The notes under the pieces were generated by a model. That model was not told the origin of the DNA. It worked only from the letters and a program-made list of their open reading frames with translations, and did no database searches. A DNA stretch of 17,995 nt from an uncultured Lacticaseibacillus sp. (GTDB lineage Bacteria; Bacillota; Bacilli; Lactobacillales; Lactobacillaceae): the NCBI GenBank assembly GCA_934293835.1, contig CAKQZO010000019.1, forward strand, positions 1 to 17,995, read 5' to 3'. Below are positions 7,123 through 15,536 of this stretch, piece by piece; the first letter of the stretch is position 1; each line of letters begins with the position of its first letter. A program made the position numbers and the translations under genes.

Positions 7123-7629
7123 ATGCCAAGACGTCAACATCAACGCCCCAAGAAGCACTGGGGGCGCCGCATCGTAATCACACTCGTGGTGGTGATCGCC
7201 ATCGTCAGCTGCGGCATTATCTTCTTCCCCCAACTCAACAACACCTGGCGTTCCGCCACTGGCGGTAACGATACACCAGCGGATACCGCGGTCAAGTCGA
7301 CACTCACCTCGCAACTTGAGAACCAAAAAACCGGTAATGCAACCACTGATGCAGCGATCGACACTGCGGTCACCGCAATCAAAAACACGAAGATGGCCAC
7401 GGTGATGGCCGCCGCCAAGGATCGCTCTGCGGCTGAGGCCGCCCTAGAACAGGCCGGGCTTTCCGCCACCGAAGCCAGCACGGCAGCGACCGCCATTTAT
7501 CAAGACAGTCGCTTAGATGGCGTCCGGGCAAAACTTGCCGCAGGCGATTACTACGGCGCTTACCAGGCGGCCAAGACGGTCGCCGCCAGTGGTGACCTGA
7601 GCCAATTAGAAAGCCAGCTCGCCCAATAA
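7123..7629 (+). CDS. Hypothetical Ala-rich membrane-anchored protein
   Basis: I do not recognise this 168-residue protein. It has a strongly basic N-terminus (MPRRQHQRPKKHWGRR), one hydrophobic segment at about 17-35, and an extracytoplasmic part that is Ala/Thr-rich and likely helical. IVSC at 27-30 loosely fits a lipobox, but hydrophobic residues continue after the Cys, so a simple N-terminal anchor is more likely. The last 40 residues (LAAGDYYGAYQAAKTVAASGDL) look like a helical hairpin of TPR-like character. The ATG at 7123 has a near-perfect AAGGAGG 7 bases upstream, which settles the start. It is the only plus-strand gene here, diverging from the laf operon and converging on accA. Codon use resembles its neighbours. 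Confidence 0.85.
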   Translation: MPRRQHQRPKKHWGRRIVITLVVVIAIVSCGIIFFPQLNNTWRSATGGNDTPADTAVKSTLTSQLENQKTGNATTDAAIDTAVTAIKNTKMATVMAAAKDRSAAEAALEQAGLSATEASTAATAIYQDSRLDGVRAKLAAGDYYGAYQAAKTVAASGDLSQLESQLAQ

Positions 7630-7639
7630 CCCGCCAGCA

Positions 7640-7686
7640 AACAGGCACCGATCGCCTCCAGATTAACGGAGCGATCGGTGCCTGTT
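7640..7686. terminator. Bidirectional terminator between the plus-strand gene and accA
   Basis: AACAGGCACCGATCGCCTCC (7640-7659) pairs with 7668-7686 around an 8-base loop, about 19 bp with a single bulged C. T-rich bases follow on the plus strand (CTTGGTTTG) and a short TTTG on the minus strand. It lies 10 bases after the plus-strand stop and 33 bases past the accA stop, so it can end both converging transcripts. Confidence 0.8.
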
Positions 7687-7719
7687 CTTGGTTTGTCCGG
7701 GTGTCCCGAAGAGACTAGA

Positions 7720-8478
7720 TCAATAGCGCCGAAAGCGGGCTTGGCGCAGTGCAAGTAAATCAGCTTCTGGCAAGGCGGTTAAAGCCGCAAACGCTGGGAT
7801 CAAGGCCTGCTGCAGGGTCGCGGGGAAGGCAAGGCCTTCATCGGGAATAACTCGATCGATGACGTGAGCTTCAAGCAATGCTTCTGGCGTTAGGCCCATC
7901 TGTTCGGCCACAACCGCCGCTTGCGTCACATCCTTGTACAAGATCGTCGCAAAGCCTTCCGGTGATAAAATCGCGTACATGCTGTGATCAGTCATCCAGA
8001 CCTGATCCCCGCCAGCAAGCGCGAGTGCCCCACCGCTGCCGCCTTCACCGACCAGCACCGCGATCATCGGTACCGGCAATGTCGCGGATGCCAGCAACAA
8101 ATCGGCGATTGCCGCCCCCTGCCCGTTATCCTCGGCTTCTTTGCCAGGAAACGCTCCCGGCGTATCGATCAACGTGAGGATCGGGCGGTGGAACTTAGCC
8201 GCTTGTTGCATCAACCGCAGCGCCTTGCGATAGCCCCAAGGCTCCGGACTCCCTCCATGAGTCGTCAAATGTTCAGCCGGGGTGGCGCCTTTGGTCGTCG
8301 CGATGACCGTCAGCGGCTGTTGATCAAGCCAGCCGATGCCGCCAATCACCGCATCGTCATCCCCGTGGACACGATCGCCATGTAGTTCTTGAAAATCAGT
8401 GACGATGCCGTTGATCAAGAGCCGCGTCGTGTAAGGCCGGGCCGCCCGGGCCGCTTGAACCTGTTCATAGGCTGTCAT
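7720..8478 (-). CDS. accA: Acetyl-CoA carboxylase carboxyltransferase, alpha subunit
   Basis: With AccD this forms the carboxyltransferase that moves CO2 from biotin on AccB to acetyl-CoA, giving malonyl-CoA. The 252-residue protein is the short Firmicute form, lacking most of the N-terminal extension of the E. coli protein (319 residues). Crotonase-fold motifs are seen: LIDTPGAFPG (about 113-122) and GEGGSGGALALA (about 154-165), which build the oxyanion hole, and a conserved C-terminal helix with VIDRVIPDE. Its ATG overlaps the accD stop by 4 bases (ATGA) and has GGAGG upstream. It is the last gene of the fatty acid operon. Confidence 0.95.
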   Translation of the reverse strand: MTAYEQVQAARAARPYTTRLLINGIVTDFQELHGDRVHGDDDAVIGGIGWLDQQPLTVIATTKGATPAEHLTTHGGSPEPWGYRKALRLMQQAAKFHRPILTLIDTPGAFPGKEAEDNGQGAAIADLLLASATLPVPMIAVLVGEGGSGGALALAGGDQVWMTDHSMYAILSPEGFATILYKDVTQAAVVAEQMGLTPEALLEAHVIDRVIPDEGLAFPATLQQALIPAFAALTALPEADLLALRQARFRRY

Positions 8479-9305
8479 CGTGTGCCTCCATGAAGCGCCA
8501 ACAAGGCACCCAGGCGCTGCGTCAAAGCCGCGCGCGGAACGATTGCATCAATGAATCCTGCGCTCAACACACTTTCCGCCTGTTGGAAGCTCGCCGGCAA
8601 CTTCGTGTGCAAAGTCGCCTCGATCACACGTCGGCCCGCAAAGCCGACGCGTGCGTGCGGCTCCGCCAGCGTCACGTCGCCTTGCATCGCAAAGCTTGCA
8701 CACACGCCACCCATGGTCGGATCGGTCAACATGCTGATGTAGGCAAAGCCCGCGGCTGCATGATACGCGACGGCTTGAGAAATCTTAGCCATCTGCATCA
8801 GTGACTGGCTCCCTTCTTGCATCCGCGCCCCGCCGCTGGTGGCGACCACCACCACCGGCAGTCCCAGCACAGTCGCGCGCTCAAACAAACGGCACAGCCG
8901 CTCCCCTGCAACGGTGCCCAAAGACCCCATCATGTAGTAACTATCCATGACCCCTAGGGCACAGACCTGCCCCGCGATCGTCGCTTGCCCACAAACGACA
9001 CTTTCACTACTGCCTGTCGCAGCTTGCGCACGATGACGCGCATCGGCATAACCGGGAAACGCCAGCGGAGGGGTCGGCAGGGCTTCATCCCAAGGAACAA
9101 ACGTGGTCGTCAACTGGGCGATGCGCTGATTGGCACGCAAACGCAACCCATAACCACAAGCAGGACACACCCGCAAAGCCCCATAGCGTCCTGCGTAGGC
9201 ACTCTCATGACAGGTAGGACAAGTCAACCACATCCCTGAAGGTAACGCCTTGGCTCTCGCCAAGGTGGCCTGGTCTAACGCAGGCGCAAGCTCATGCTTT
9301 AGCAT
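8475..9305 (-). CDS. accD: Acetyl-CoA carboxylase carboxyltransferase, beta subunit
   Basis: This partner of AccA is 276 residues long. The N-terminal four-Cys zinc ribbon is intact (Cys29, Cys32, Cys47, Cys50). The crotonase-fold core shows DSYYMMGSLGTV, TSGGARMQEG and TDPTMGGVCASFA, which contribute to the acetyl-CoA site and oxyanion hole. The ATG lies inside the end of accC (14-base overlap), and the 3' end overlaps accA by 4 bases, consistent with coupled translation of equimolar subunits. Confidence 0.95.
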   Translation of the reverse strand: MLKHELAPALDQATLARAKALPSGMWLTCPTCHESAYAGRYGALRVCPACGYGLRLRANQRIAQLTTTFVPWDEALPTPPLAFPGYADARHRAQAATGSSESVVCGQATIAGQVCALGVMDSYYMMGSLGTVAGERLCRLFERATVLGLPVVVVATSGGARMQEGSQSLMQMAKISQAVAYHAAAGFAYISMLTDPTMGGVCASFAMQGDVTLAEPHARVGFAGRRVIEATLHTKLPASFQQAESVLSAGFIDAIVPRAALTQRLGALLALHGGTR

Positions 9306-10653
9306 CTGTTTGGTCCTCCTTCAACCGTTGTTCAACATAGGTGATCGACGCCAATCCGGCCTGAACTGGTTTGGCCGCCATCAACTCGCGTTGCCACGCG
9401 ATATTCGTGGTCACCCCTTGGATCTGTAGCTCATTCAATGCCCGCTGGAGCTTGGCCCAGGCACCGGCAAACGTCGAGGCGTGCACGATTACCTTGGCCA
9501 ACATCGCATCATAATACGGCGTAATCTGGCTCCCCAACCGAATGCTCGTGTCGATTCTAAGCCCGGCTCCACCAAGCGGCCAACCCACTTGGCTAACCAC
9601 GCCGGTACTCGGCGCAAACCCATGATCAGGATCTTGGGCATTGATTCGGCATTCGATCGCCACTCCTTGGGCCGACAGCGCCTGACTCGGCGCATCAAGC
9701 GCTAGCCCCGCGGCAATCAAGATTTGCCAACGCAATAGATCAACTCCACTGACGGCTTCGGTGACCGGATGCTCGACTTGAATACGCGTATTCATCTCCA
9801 GAAAATAGGCGTGCCCGTCGGCAACCAGAAACTCGATCGTCCCGGCGTTGATGTAGTTGGTTCCGCTAGCGATGCGCGCCGCTAACTGTTGAAGCTGGTC
9901 ACGCAATGCTTGCGGTAACGTCTGGGCAGGGGTGATTTCGATCAGCTTTTGTTTGCGATATTGCAAAGAGCAATCGCGTTCGGGAAACGTCCACACATGC
10001 CCCTGCTGGTCGGCCAAGACCTGGACTTCGATGTGTTTGGCGTCGACGAGCACTTTCTCAAGATACATCTCGCCACTACCGAATGCTAAGACGGCTTCGG
10101 CCTGGGCCTGAGCAAAGGTGGCAAGTAGCGCATCTTCGTCTGCCAAAAGCCGAATCCCTTTACCGCCACCACCGGCCGCGGCCTTGAGCATCACCGGATA
10201 GGCCAGTGCGGCCGCGGCCTCTTGGGCCTTAGCCACATCGTCGACGACGCCACTGCCGGGAATCACCGGCACCGCCAGCGTCGTCATCAACGCACGCGCG
10301 GCGGCCTTGTCACCCAGCTCGCGCAGCGTCTCGACCCGTGGCCCGATAAATACTAGTCCGGCTTGCGCACAGGCGGCCGCAAAATCAGGGTTTTCCGATA
10401 AAAAACCAAATCCGGGATGGACGGCCTCCGCTCCGGTCAAGACGGCGGCAGCCAGGATGTTTTGCATATTCAAATACGATGCTGCGGCCGGTGCTGGGCC
10501 AATGCATACTGCCTGATCGGCCAGTTGTACATGCAGACTATCAGCATCGGCTTCTGAATAAACGGCCACTGCCTTCAGTCCCATTTCGTGAATCGTCTGG
10601 ATCAGCCGCACCGCGATCTCGCCACGGTTTGCCACAAGAATCGTCTTAAACAT
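9292..10653 (-). CDS. accC: Acetyl-CoA carboxylase, biotin carboxylase subunit
   Basis: An ATP-grasp enzyme that carboxylates the biotin of AccB using bicarbonate and ATP. With the ATG at 10653 (AGGAGTG upstream) it is 453 residues, the usual length, and begins MFKTILVANRGEIAVR. Landmarks are Lys116, the glycine-rich lid GGGGKGIR (161-168), metal-binding Glu274 and Glu286, and the active-site group Asn288, Arg290 and Glu294 (EMNTRIQVEHP). These match the E. coli enzyme at a constant offset of two. The frame is open upstream to 10695, but those bases belong to fabZ. It starts 8 bases after fabZ. Confidence 0.96.
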   Translation of the reverse strand: MFKTILVANRGEIAVRLIQTIHEMGLKAVAVYSEADADSLHVQLADQAVCIGPAPAAASYLNMQNILAAAVLTGAEAVHPGFGFLSENPDFAAACAQAGLVFIGPRVETLRELGDKAAARALMTTLAVPVIPGSGVVDDVAKAQEAAAALAYPVMLKAAAGGGGKGIRLLADEDALLATFAQAQAEAVLAFGSGEMYLEKVLVDAKHIEVQVLADQQGHVWTFPERDCSLQYRKQKLIEITPAQTLPQALRDQLQQLAARIASGTNYINAGTIEFLVADGHAYFLEMNTRIQVEHPVTEAVSGVDLLRWQILIAAGLALDAPSQALSAQGVAIECRINAQDPDHGFAPSTGVVSQVGWPLGGAGLRIDTSIRLGSQITPYYDAMLAKVIVHASTFAGAWAKLQRALNELQIQGVTTNIAWQRELMAAKPVQAGLASITYVEQRLKEDQTDAKA

Positions 10654-10661
10654 TGCCACTC

Positions 10662-11084
10662 CTATTGAATCGCAAACACTAACTCGGCTGTGCAAGCCAA
10701 GTCGTCACCAACATACGCTTTTCCAGTGCCCACGCCCAGTCCACCGGCCCGCTTGCCTAGCGTGACCTCTAGCCTCAAGGTGTCCCCCGGTCGAACCATA
10801 TGCCGGAACTTGGCCTTACGGACACCGCCAAGATAGGCCGTCTTGCCAGCAAGCTCTGGCAAACTCAAAAGCGCGATCGCACCTGTTTGTGCCAGTGCCT
10901 CGATCTGCAACACGCCGGGAAAAATCGGATTGCCAGGAAAATGGCCTTGAAAGATCTCTTCGTTCATCGAGATGTTTTTGATCCCGATGATCGTCTCTCC
11001 AGGGGTCATCTCAAGCACCCGATCAACCATCAACATCGGATAGCGATGGGGCAAGATCGCCATAATTTCTGTTGCATTAAGCAT
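10662..11084 (-). CDS. fabZ: 3-hydroxyacyl-ACP dehydratase FabZ
   Basis: A hotdog-fold dehydratase converting 3-hydroxyacyl-ACP to trans-2-enoyl-ACP in each elongation cycle. The catalytic dyad is intact: His48 in HFPGNPIFPGV and Glu62 in LQIEALAQ. I chose the ATG at 11084 (140 residues) because AGGAGG sits 6 bases upstream; the ATG two codons earlier (11090) abuts the Shine-Dalgarno directly. The start overlaps the accB end by 8 bases. Whether it is a plain FabZ or has FabN-type isomerase activity cannot be decided by eye. The dehydratase-like gene at the operon head lacks the His, so this is the only intact one in the window. Confidence 0.94.
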   Translation of the reverse strand: MLNATEIMAILPHRYPMLMVDRVLEMTPGETIIGIKNISMNEEIFQGHFPGNPIFPGVLQIEALAQTGAIALLSLPELAGKTAYLGGVRKAKFRHMVRPGDTLRLEVTLGKRAGGLGVGTGKAYVGDDLACTAELVFAIQ

Positions 11085-11484
11085 TTGCATCCTCCTCTAC
11101 CAAAAACAGCGCCTGATCGAATTCAACCAGCGCCGAATCAGCCACTAAGCTTTCGACAAGGCGCCCACTGACCGGGCTTTTGACCTCATTCATCATCTTC
11201 ATCGACTCGATCACGCACACGACCTCACCGACGTCCACATGGTCGCCCACTTGTTTGAACACCGGCGCTTCCGGTTGTGGCGCCAGATAGATGATCCCGA
11301 CTAGCGGCGCTTTGATCGGGGTAGCCTCAATCGCTGGCGTCGGCAGATTGGTAGGCGCGCTGGCCGCAGCCACTTCCTTTTTCAGCCGCAGGTGAACATC
11401 ACCGGCCGAATACTCCAGCTCGTTGACCCCGTTGCTTGCCATCTGCGCCATCAACGCTGCAATCGTCTGTTCATCCATAAACAC
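11077..11484 (-). CDS. accB: Biotin carboxyl carrier protein of acetyl-CoA carboxylase
   Basis: The 135-residue AccB carries the biotin that moves between AccC and the AccA/AccD transferase. The N-terminal helix region (1-25) and strand (ELEYSAGDVHLRLKK) are followed by a short Ala/Pro/Thr-rich linker (about 38-58). The biotinyl domain comes last, with biotin Lys96 in ESMKMMNEV; Ser replaces the more usual Ala before Met, a common variant. The start is taken as GTG at 11484, with GGAGG 5 bases before; an ATG two codons in is the alternative. It overlaps the fabF end by 14 bases. Confidence 0.94.
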   Translation of the reverse strand: MFMDEQTIAALMAQMASNGVNELEYSAGDVHLRLKKEVAAASAPTNLPTPAIEATPIKAPLVGIIYLAPQPEAPVFKQVGDHVDVGEVVCVIESMKMMNEVKSPVSGRLVESLVADSALVEFDQALFLVEEDANA

Positions 11485-12700
11485 GCGCCCCTCCTAAGGC
11501 CAAAACGGCATTGTGCCCGCCAAAGCCAAATGAGTTGCTCAACGCCCATTGGGTTTTGGGCTGTCGATCCGTAGCGGTCACGAGATCAACGACACATTCG
11601 GGATCGGGTTCACCACTCACATTCGGTGGCAACGCCCCATCGTTCAACCCGCCAAGCGTCAAGATCGCTTCCAACGCGCCGGCCGCACCGAGCAAATGAC
11701 CGCTCAGGCCTTTAGTCGAGCTCACCGCGACACCGGCTTCACCGAAGACCTGGCCGAGCGCCTTCGCTTCCATCGCGTCGTTGGCCTGGGTGCCGGTGCC
11801 ATGGGCGTTGACGTAACCCACTTGCTCAGGGGTCAAGCCGGCCGTTGCCAAGGCTTGACGCATCGCCGATGCTTGCGGCTGGCCGCTAGGGTCAGGTGCC
11901 GTCATATGATACGCATCGCTGGTCGCGCCGAAGCCGGCAACATATCCTAAGATCTTTGCGCCGCGCGCCTTGGCATGAGTTTCGCTTTCCAGAACCAACG
12001 TCCCGGCGCCTTCCCCCATGACAAACCCGCCTCGCTCACGTGCGAACGGCAGGCTCGCCGCGTGCGGGTCACTCGCCGTCGCCAAGGCCGTCAGCGCCGC
12101 GAAGCCACCGATGCCAATCTGATTGATTGAAGCCTCGGCGCCACCAGTGATGACCACATCGGCGCGGCCGGCCTGAATGCACTGCATCGCCTGGCCAATC
12201 GCCGAAGTCGCCGACGCACACGCCGTGACGACCGCATAGCTTTCACCATGCGCGTGGAAATACTGTGCCAGCACCCCGGGGGCCATATTGATGATCGCCA
12301 TCGGCACAAACAGCGGCGAAATCCGCCCGGCCCCTTTGGCATTCATCTTGGTCACTTGCGTCTCGATCGTCGATAGCCCGCCGATCCCCGAGCCATAAAT
12401 CACCGCCAACCGGTCGCCAGCAAGCGTCTCAGGAAGCGCTGCGGCTTCCACCGCTTCAATTGCGCTGAATAACGCGAACTGGGTGAAGCGGTCGAGCCGC
12501 TTGCTCAATTTCTTCGGAATCCGGAGGCTTGGATCGAAGTCCGGCACCTCGCCGGCGACGCTCACACCGGTTTGGCTCGCGTCAAAATGACTGATCGGCC
12601 GAATCCCGCAAGTGCCTGCATGCATCGCCGCCAAGTTACTGGCGACATCATGGCCTAACGCGCTAACGGCGCCCATTCCTGTTACGACTACTTTTTCCAC
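11471..12700 (-). CDS. fabF: 3-oxoacyl-ACP synthase II FabF
   Basis: The elongating condensing enzyme of type II fatty acid synthesis, 409 residues with the full thiolase fold. Catalytic Cys161 (VVTACASATSA), His300 (NAHGTGTQAND), Lys330 and His335 (TKGLSGHLLGAAG) are all present, along with the glycine-rich C-terminal FGFGGHN loop. The start codon is GTG with GGAGG 6 bases upstream. It follows fabG by 18 bases. It is the only FabF/FabB-type enzyme in the window, so it is assumed to serve both saturated and unsaturated chains unless a FabO-type enzyme exists elsewhere. Confidence 0.96.
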   Translation of the reverse strand: MEKVVVTGMGAVSALGHDVASNLAAMHAGTCGIRPISHFDASQTGVSVAGEVPDFDPSLRIPKKLSKRLDRFTQFALFSAIEAVEAAALPETLAGDRLAVIYGSGIGGLSTIETQVTKMNAKGAGRISPLFVPMAIINMAPGVLAQYFHAHGESYAVVTACASATSAIGQAMQCIQAGRADVVITGGAEASINQIGIGGFAALTALATASDPHAASLPFARERGGFVMGEGAGTLVLESETHAKARGAKILGYVAGFGATSDAYHMTAPDPSGQPQASAMRQALATAGLTPEQVGYVNAHGTGTQANDAMEAKALGQVFGEAGVAVSSTKGLSGHLLGAAGALEAILTLGGLNDGALPPNVSGEPDPECVVDLVTATDRQPKTQWALSNSFGFGGHNAVLALGGARVYG

Positions 12701-12718
12701 CGTGTTCCTCCGTTCCGA

Positions 12719-13447
12719 TCAGGTCAAGCCGCCGTCAATGGTCAGCACTTGACCCGTCATATACGTATTATTAATCAAGAAGTCTGCGGCCGAAGCCACC
12801 TCTTCGGGAGTGCCAAACCGTTGAAGCGGAATCTGCGCCAACAACTGCGCTTGGGCTTGGTCGCTCAAGCTGGCGGTCATGTCAGTGGCGATCATCCCCG
12901 GGGCGATCGCGTTCACGCGTACCCCGCGCCTGGCGCCTTCTTTGGCCAACGTCTTGGTCAGGCCGATAACGCCCGCCTTGCTCGCTGCATAGTTGGCCTG
13001 GCCGATGTTGCCCACCTGCCCGACTATGCTGGCGAGATTAATGATGACGCCTTGGCGCGCCTTCATCATCGCGCGGTAGGCCGGCTGGGTCACGTTGTAT
13101 GTCCCGTTCAGGTTCACCGCCACCACCTCTGCAAACTGCTCAGGGGTAAGCCGCAAAGCCAGCTGGTCGCGGGTGATCCCGGCATTATTCACCAAGATAT
13201 CGATTTTTCCGAACTTAGTTAGCGCCACGTCGATCAAGGCCGCTGCCGAAGCCGAGTCTTCGATTGCCGCCGCTTGAGCGATGACCGTCACCCCATAAGC
13301 CTCAAGCGCTTGAAGCTGAGCCTCAGGAAACGGGTGGCGGGCGCTGACGACTAGGTCCACTTGGGCCTGGGCGAGGCGCTCGGCGATGGCCGCGCCGATT
13401 CCGCGCGAGGCCCCCGTAATTACGGCTACTTTATGTGTTGCAGGCAT
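12719..13447 (-). CDS. fabG: 3-oxoacyl-ACP reductase FabG
   Basis: An NADPH-dependent short-chain dehydrogenase that reduces 3-oxoacyl-ACP. The 242-residue protein has the Rossmann motif TGASRGIG (11-18), NNAG (87-90), and the catalytic set Asn112, Ser140, Tyr153 and Lys157 (YAASK). The C-terminus ends GQVLTIDGGLT, typical of FabG. The ATG directly follows the fabD stop (TAAATG). Position between fabD and fabF supports FabG rather than another short-chain dehydrogenase. Confidence 0.95.
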   Translation of the reverse strand: MPATHKVAVITGASRGIGAAIAERLAQAQVDLVVSARHPFPEAQLQALEAYGVTVIAQAAAIEDSASAAALIDVALTKFGKIDILVNNAGITRDQLALRLTPEQFAEVVAVNLNGTYNVTQPAYRAMMKARQGVIINLASIVGQVGNIGQANYAASKAGVIGLTKTLAKEGARRGVRVNAIAPGMIATDMTASLSDQAQAQLLAQIPLQRFGTPEEVASAADFLINNTYMTGQVLTIDGGLT

Positions 13448-14335
13448 TTATGCGTCTCCTTTCAAACTGGTGGCATCGCTGATCGAAAGCACGGTCGCGC
13501 CTTGCTTGCCGATCGCCTTGGCCAACACCGGCCGCGGACCAATTTCAATCATTTGATCGATCCCCGCCGCGATCGTCAAGGCCACACTTTGCGCCAAATC
13601 CGTCTGCGTCGCCACTTGGGCAGTCAGCGTCGCGACGACCGTCTGGGGGGTGAATAACTGCTGCGTCGTCGTGCTAAAAACCGGTCGTTCACCGGCCTGC
13701 CACGGCGCCGCCGACAGCGCCTGGTGCAAGCGCGCTTGCGCCGGCGCCATCAGCGGGGTATGAAACGCGCCGGCCACCTTCAGCGGCAAAGCCTTGATGC
13801 CTAGCTCACGCGCACGCGCACGGGCGGCTTCTAGGCCCGCGCTTGTGCCACCTAACACGAGCTGGGTGGGGGCATTCCGATTAGCCAGCCACACTTCTGG
13901 TAACTCCAGAAGCGGCTGCGCCTGATCGGGCGTCTTCAGGCGTAAGGCCAGCATGCCTCCAGGGTTCGTGCGACACGCCGCGGCCATTGCCTGGCCGCGA
14001 ATCTGAACGAGTTCCAACCCAGCCGCCAAGGGCAACATCCCCCCTGCGATCAAGGCGGCGTATTCACCGAGGCTGAGCCCGAGTAACCGCGCTGGCTGCC
14101 GCTGGGTGGCTCGATACAACGCGACCATGTACGCAACCAACGCGGGTTGGAGCTTGTCAGGTTGGGCCGCCAGCGGCGCTGGTGAAAAGAGATACCCCGG
14201 TAAGTCAAAGTCAAGGCACGCATCAGCGGCATCGATATTTTCTTTGAATATCAAACTTTCTTGGTAAAGAAAGTTGCCCATTCCGGCAAACTCACTTCCT
14301 TGACCGTTGAACACCACTGCTTCTGTCATCATCAC
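13448..14335 (-). CDS. fabD: Malonyl-CoA:ACP transacylase FabD
   Basis: Transfers malonyl from CoA to the acyl carrier protein for chain extension. The 295-residue protein has Gln11 (FNGQGSE), nucleophile Ser88 in GLSLGEY, Arg113 and catalytic His192 in GAFHTPLM. The FNGQG sequence replaces the usual FPGQG. The start is ambiguous: GTG at 14335 overlaps the fabK stop as GTGA, and two ATG codons follow at once (14332, 14329). The gene before it ends within 4 bases in any case, so translation is probably coupled. Confidence 0.93.
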   Translation of the reverse strand: MMMTEAVVFNGQGSEFAGMGNFLYQESLIFKENIDAADACLDFDLPGYLFSPAPLAAQPDKLQPALVAYMVALYRATQRQPARLLGLSLGEYAALIAGGMLPLAAGLELVQIRGQAMAAACRTNPGGMLALRLKTPDQAQPLLELPEVWLANRNAPTQLVLGGTSAGLEAARARARELGIKALPLKVAGAFHTPLMAPAQARLHQALSAAPWQAGERPVFSTTTQQLFTPQTVVATLTAQVATQTDLAQSVALTIAAGIDQMIEIGPRPVLAKAIGKQGATVLSISDATSLKGDA

Positions 14336-15288
14336 ACCAACTTTGCCTTCAAGGGACCTTCACCAATCAACGCTTGGGCGTCTTCAGCCAGAGAAGCTAA
14401 GATCTCCGCTGCCGGCGCAACCGTAGACACCAGACCTGAGACTTGTCCCGCCATGAACGATCCGCGCTTGGGGTCACCTTCTTGAACCGCGATCCGCAGG
14501 CTGCCGTTACCCAAAGCCTCGATCGCACTCATGTCACCGCCGTCTTTGGCCAACTGCTTTTCCATCTTGAGGTATTGCCGACTCATCGGATTCTTCAATA
14601 CCCGCGCGGCGTGGCCAACATATTGACCGGTGACGAGGGTATCGACGTCTTTGGCTGCAAGTACGGCTTGTTGATAGCCGGGATGGATGCGACATTCGCT
14701 GGCGGCCAAGAAACGCGTTCCCAGCTGCACCGCACTGGCACCCAGCGCCAAGGCCGCCACGATACCGCGGCCATCGGCGATGCCTCCGGCGGCGATAACC
14801 GGAATATCGACCGCATCAACGACCTGAGGCACCAACGCCATCGTGGTCATCGTGCCGATGTGACCGCCGGACTCCATGCCTTCTGCAATCACCCCATCGA
14901 CCCCTTGGCGCGCCATTCGCTTGGCTAATGCCACTGACGGTACCACCGGTAGCACCACGCTCCCCGCGTTTTGCAATGCCGGCAGATACTTACCAGGATC
15001 GCCAGCACCAGTCGTCACCACCGCAACTTGCGCGGCAACGATGACTTCGATGACGGCTTCCACATGTGGCGACAGTAACATTACGTTCACGCCGAACGGC
15101 TTATCAGTCAGTCTTTTGGCGATCGCGATCTGCTCGGCAACATACTCGGCAGGCGCGTGACCCGAACCGATGATGCCTAGGCCCCCGGCCTCGGATACGG
15201 CTGCAGCCAGCTCACCGGTTGCGACCCACGCCATCCCGCCTTGAAAGATCGGATAACGCAGCTTGAGTTTTTCAATCAGCGGGCTCAT
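14332..15288 (-). CDS. fabK: Enoyl-ACP reductase II FabK (FMN-dependent)
   Basis: The final reduction step of each elongation cycle. The 318-residue FMN enzyme begins with the family pattern YPIFQGGMAWVA, with GGLGIIGSG near residues 35-43. ESGGHIGTMTT (139-149) contains His143, matching the conserved His of pneumococcal FabK. AAGGIADGRGIVAALALGA and the LGTRFLA segment bind FMN phosphate. No FabI or FabL is in the window. FabK enzymes are insensitive to triclosan. It begins 2 bases after acpP. Confidence 0.95.
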   Translation of the reverse strand: MSPLIEKLKLRYPIFQGGMAWVATGELAAAVSEAGGLGIIGSGHAPAEYVAEQIAIAKRLTDKPFGVNVMLLSPHVEAVIEVIVAAQVAVVTTGAGDPGKYLPALQNAGSVVLPVVPSVALAKRMARQGVDGVIAEGMESGGHIGTMTTMALVPQVVDAVDIPVIAAGGIADGRGIVAALALGASAVQLGTRFLAASECRIHPGYQQAVLAAKDVDTLVTGQYVGHAARVLKNPMSRQYLKMEKQLAKDGGDMSAIEALGNGSLRIAVQEGDPKRGSFMAGQVSGLVSTVAPAAEILASLAEDAQALIGEGPLKAKLV

Positions 15289-15290
15289 CG

Positions 15291-15524
15291 CTACGCCGCC
15301 TTGGCGATAAAGCCGACCAAATCAGACACCGTCTCGATCGTTTCGTCGGTATCGATAGTGATATCGAACGCATCTTCGATCTCGTTGATGATTTCGAAGA
15401 CATCGAGGCTATCCGCATCGAGGTCATTCTTGAAGTTCGTCGTCAGCTGCACAGCTTCTGGCTTCTGATCGAGTTGTTCGGCGATGATGGCTTGCACTTT
15501 GCTAAAAATTTCGGTATTGGTCAT
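15291..15524 (-). CDS. acpP: Acyl carrier protein
   Basis: This 77-residue, acidic four-helix protein carries growing acyl chains on phosphopantetheine. The attachment Ser39 is in the DADSLD motif. The protein has no obvious extra domain. AAAGGAG lies 6 bases before the ATG, a strong site suited to an abundant protein. It sits between fabH and fabK. Acyl-ACP is also the usual FabT corepressor in streptococci, though often a second ACP fills that role. Confidence 0.97.
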   Translation of the reverse strand: MTNTEIFSKVQAIIAEQLDQKPEAVQLTTNFKNDLDADSLDVFEIINEIEDAFDITIDTDETIETVSDLVGFIAKAA

Positions 15525-15536
15525 GATAATCTCCTT

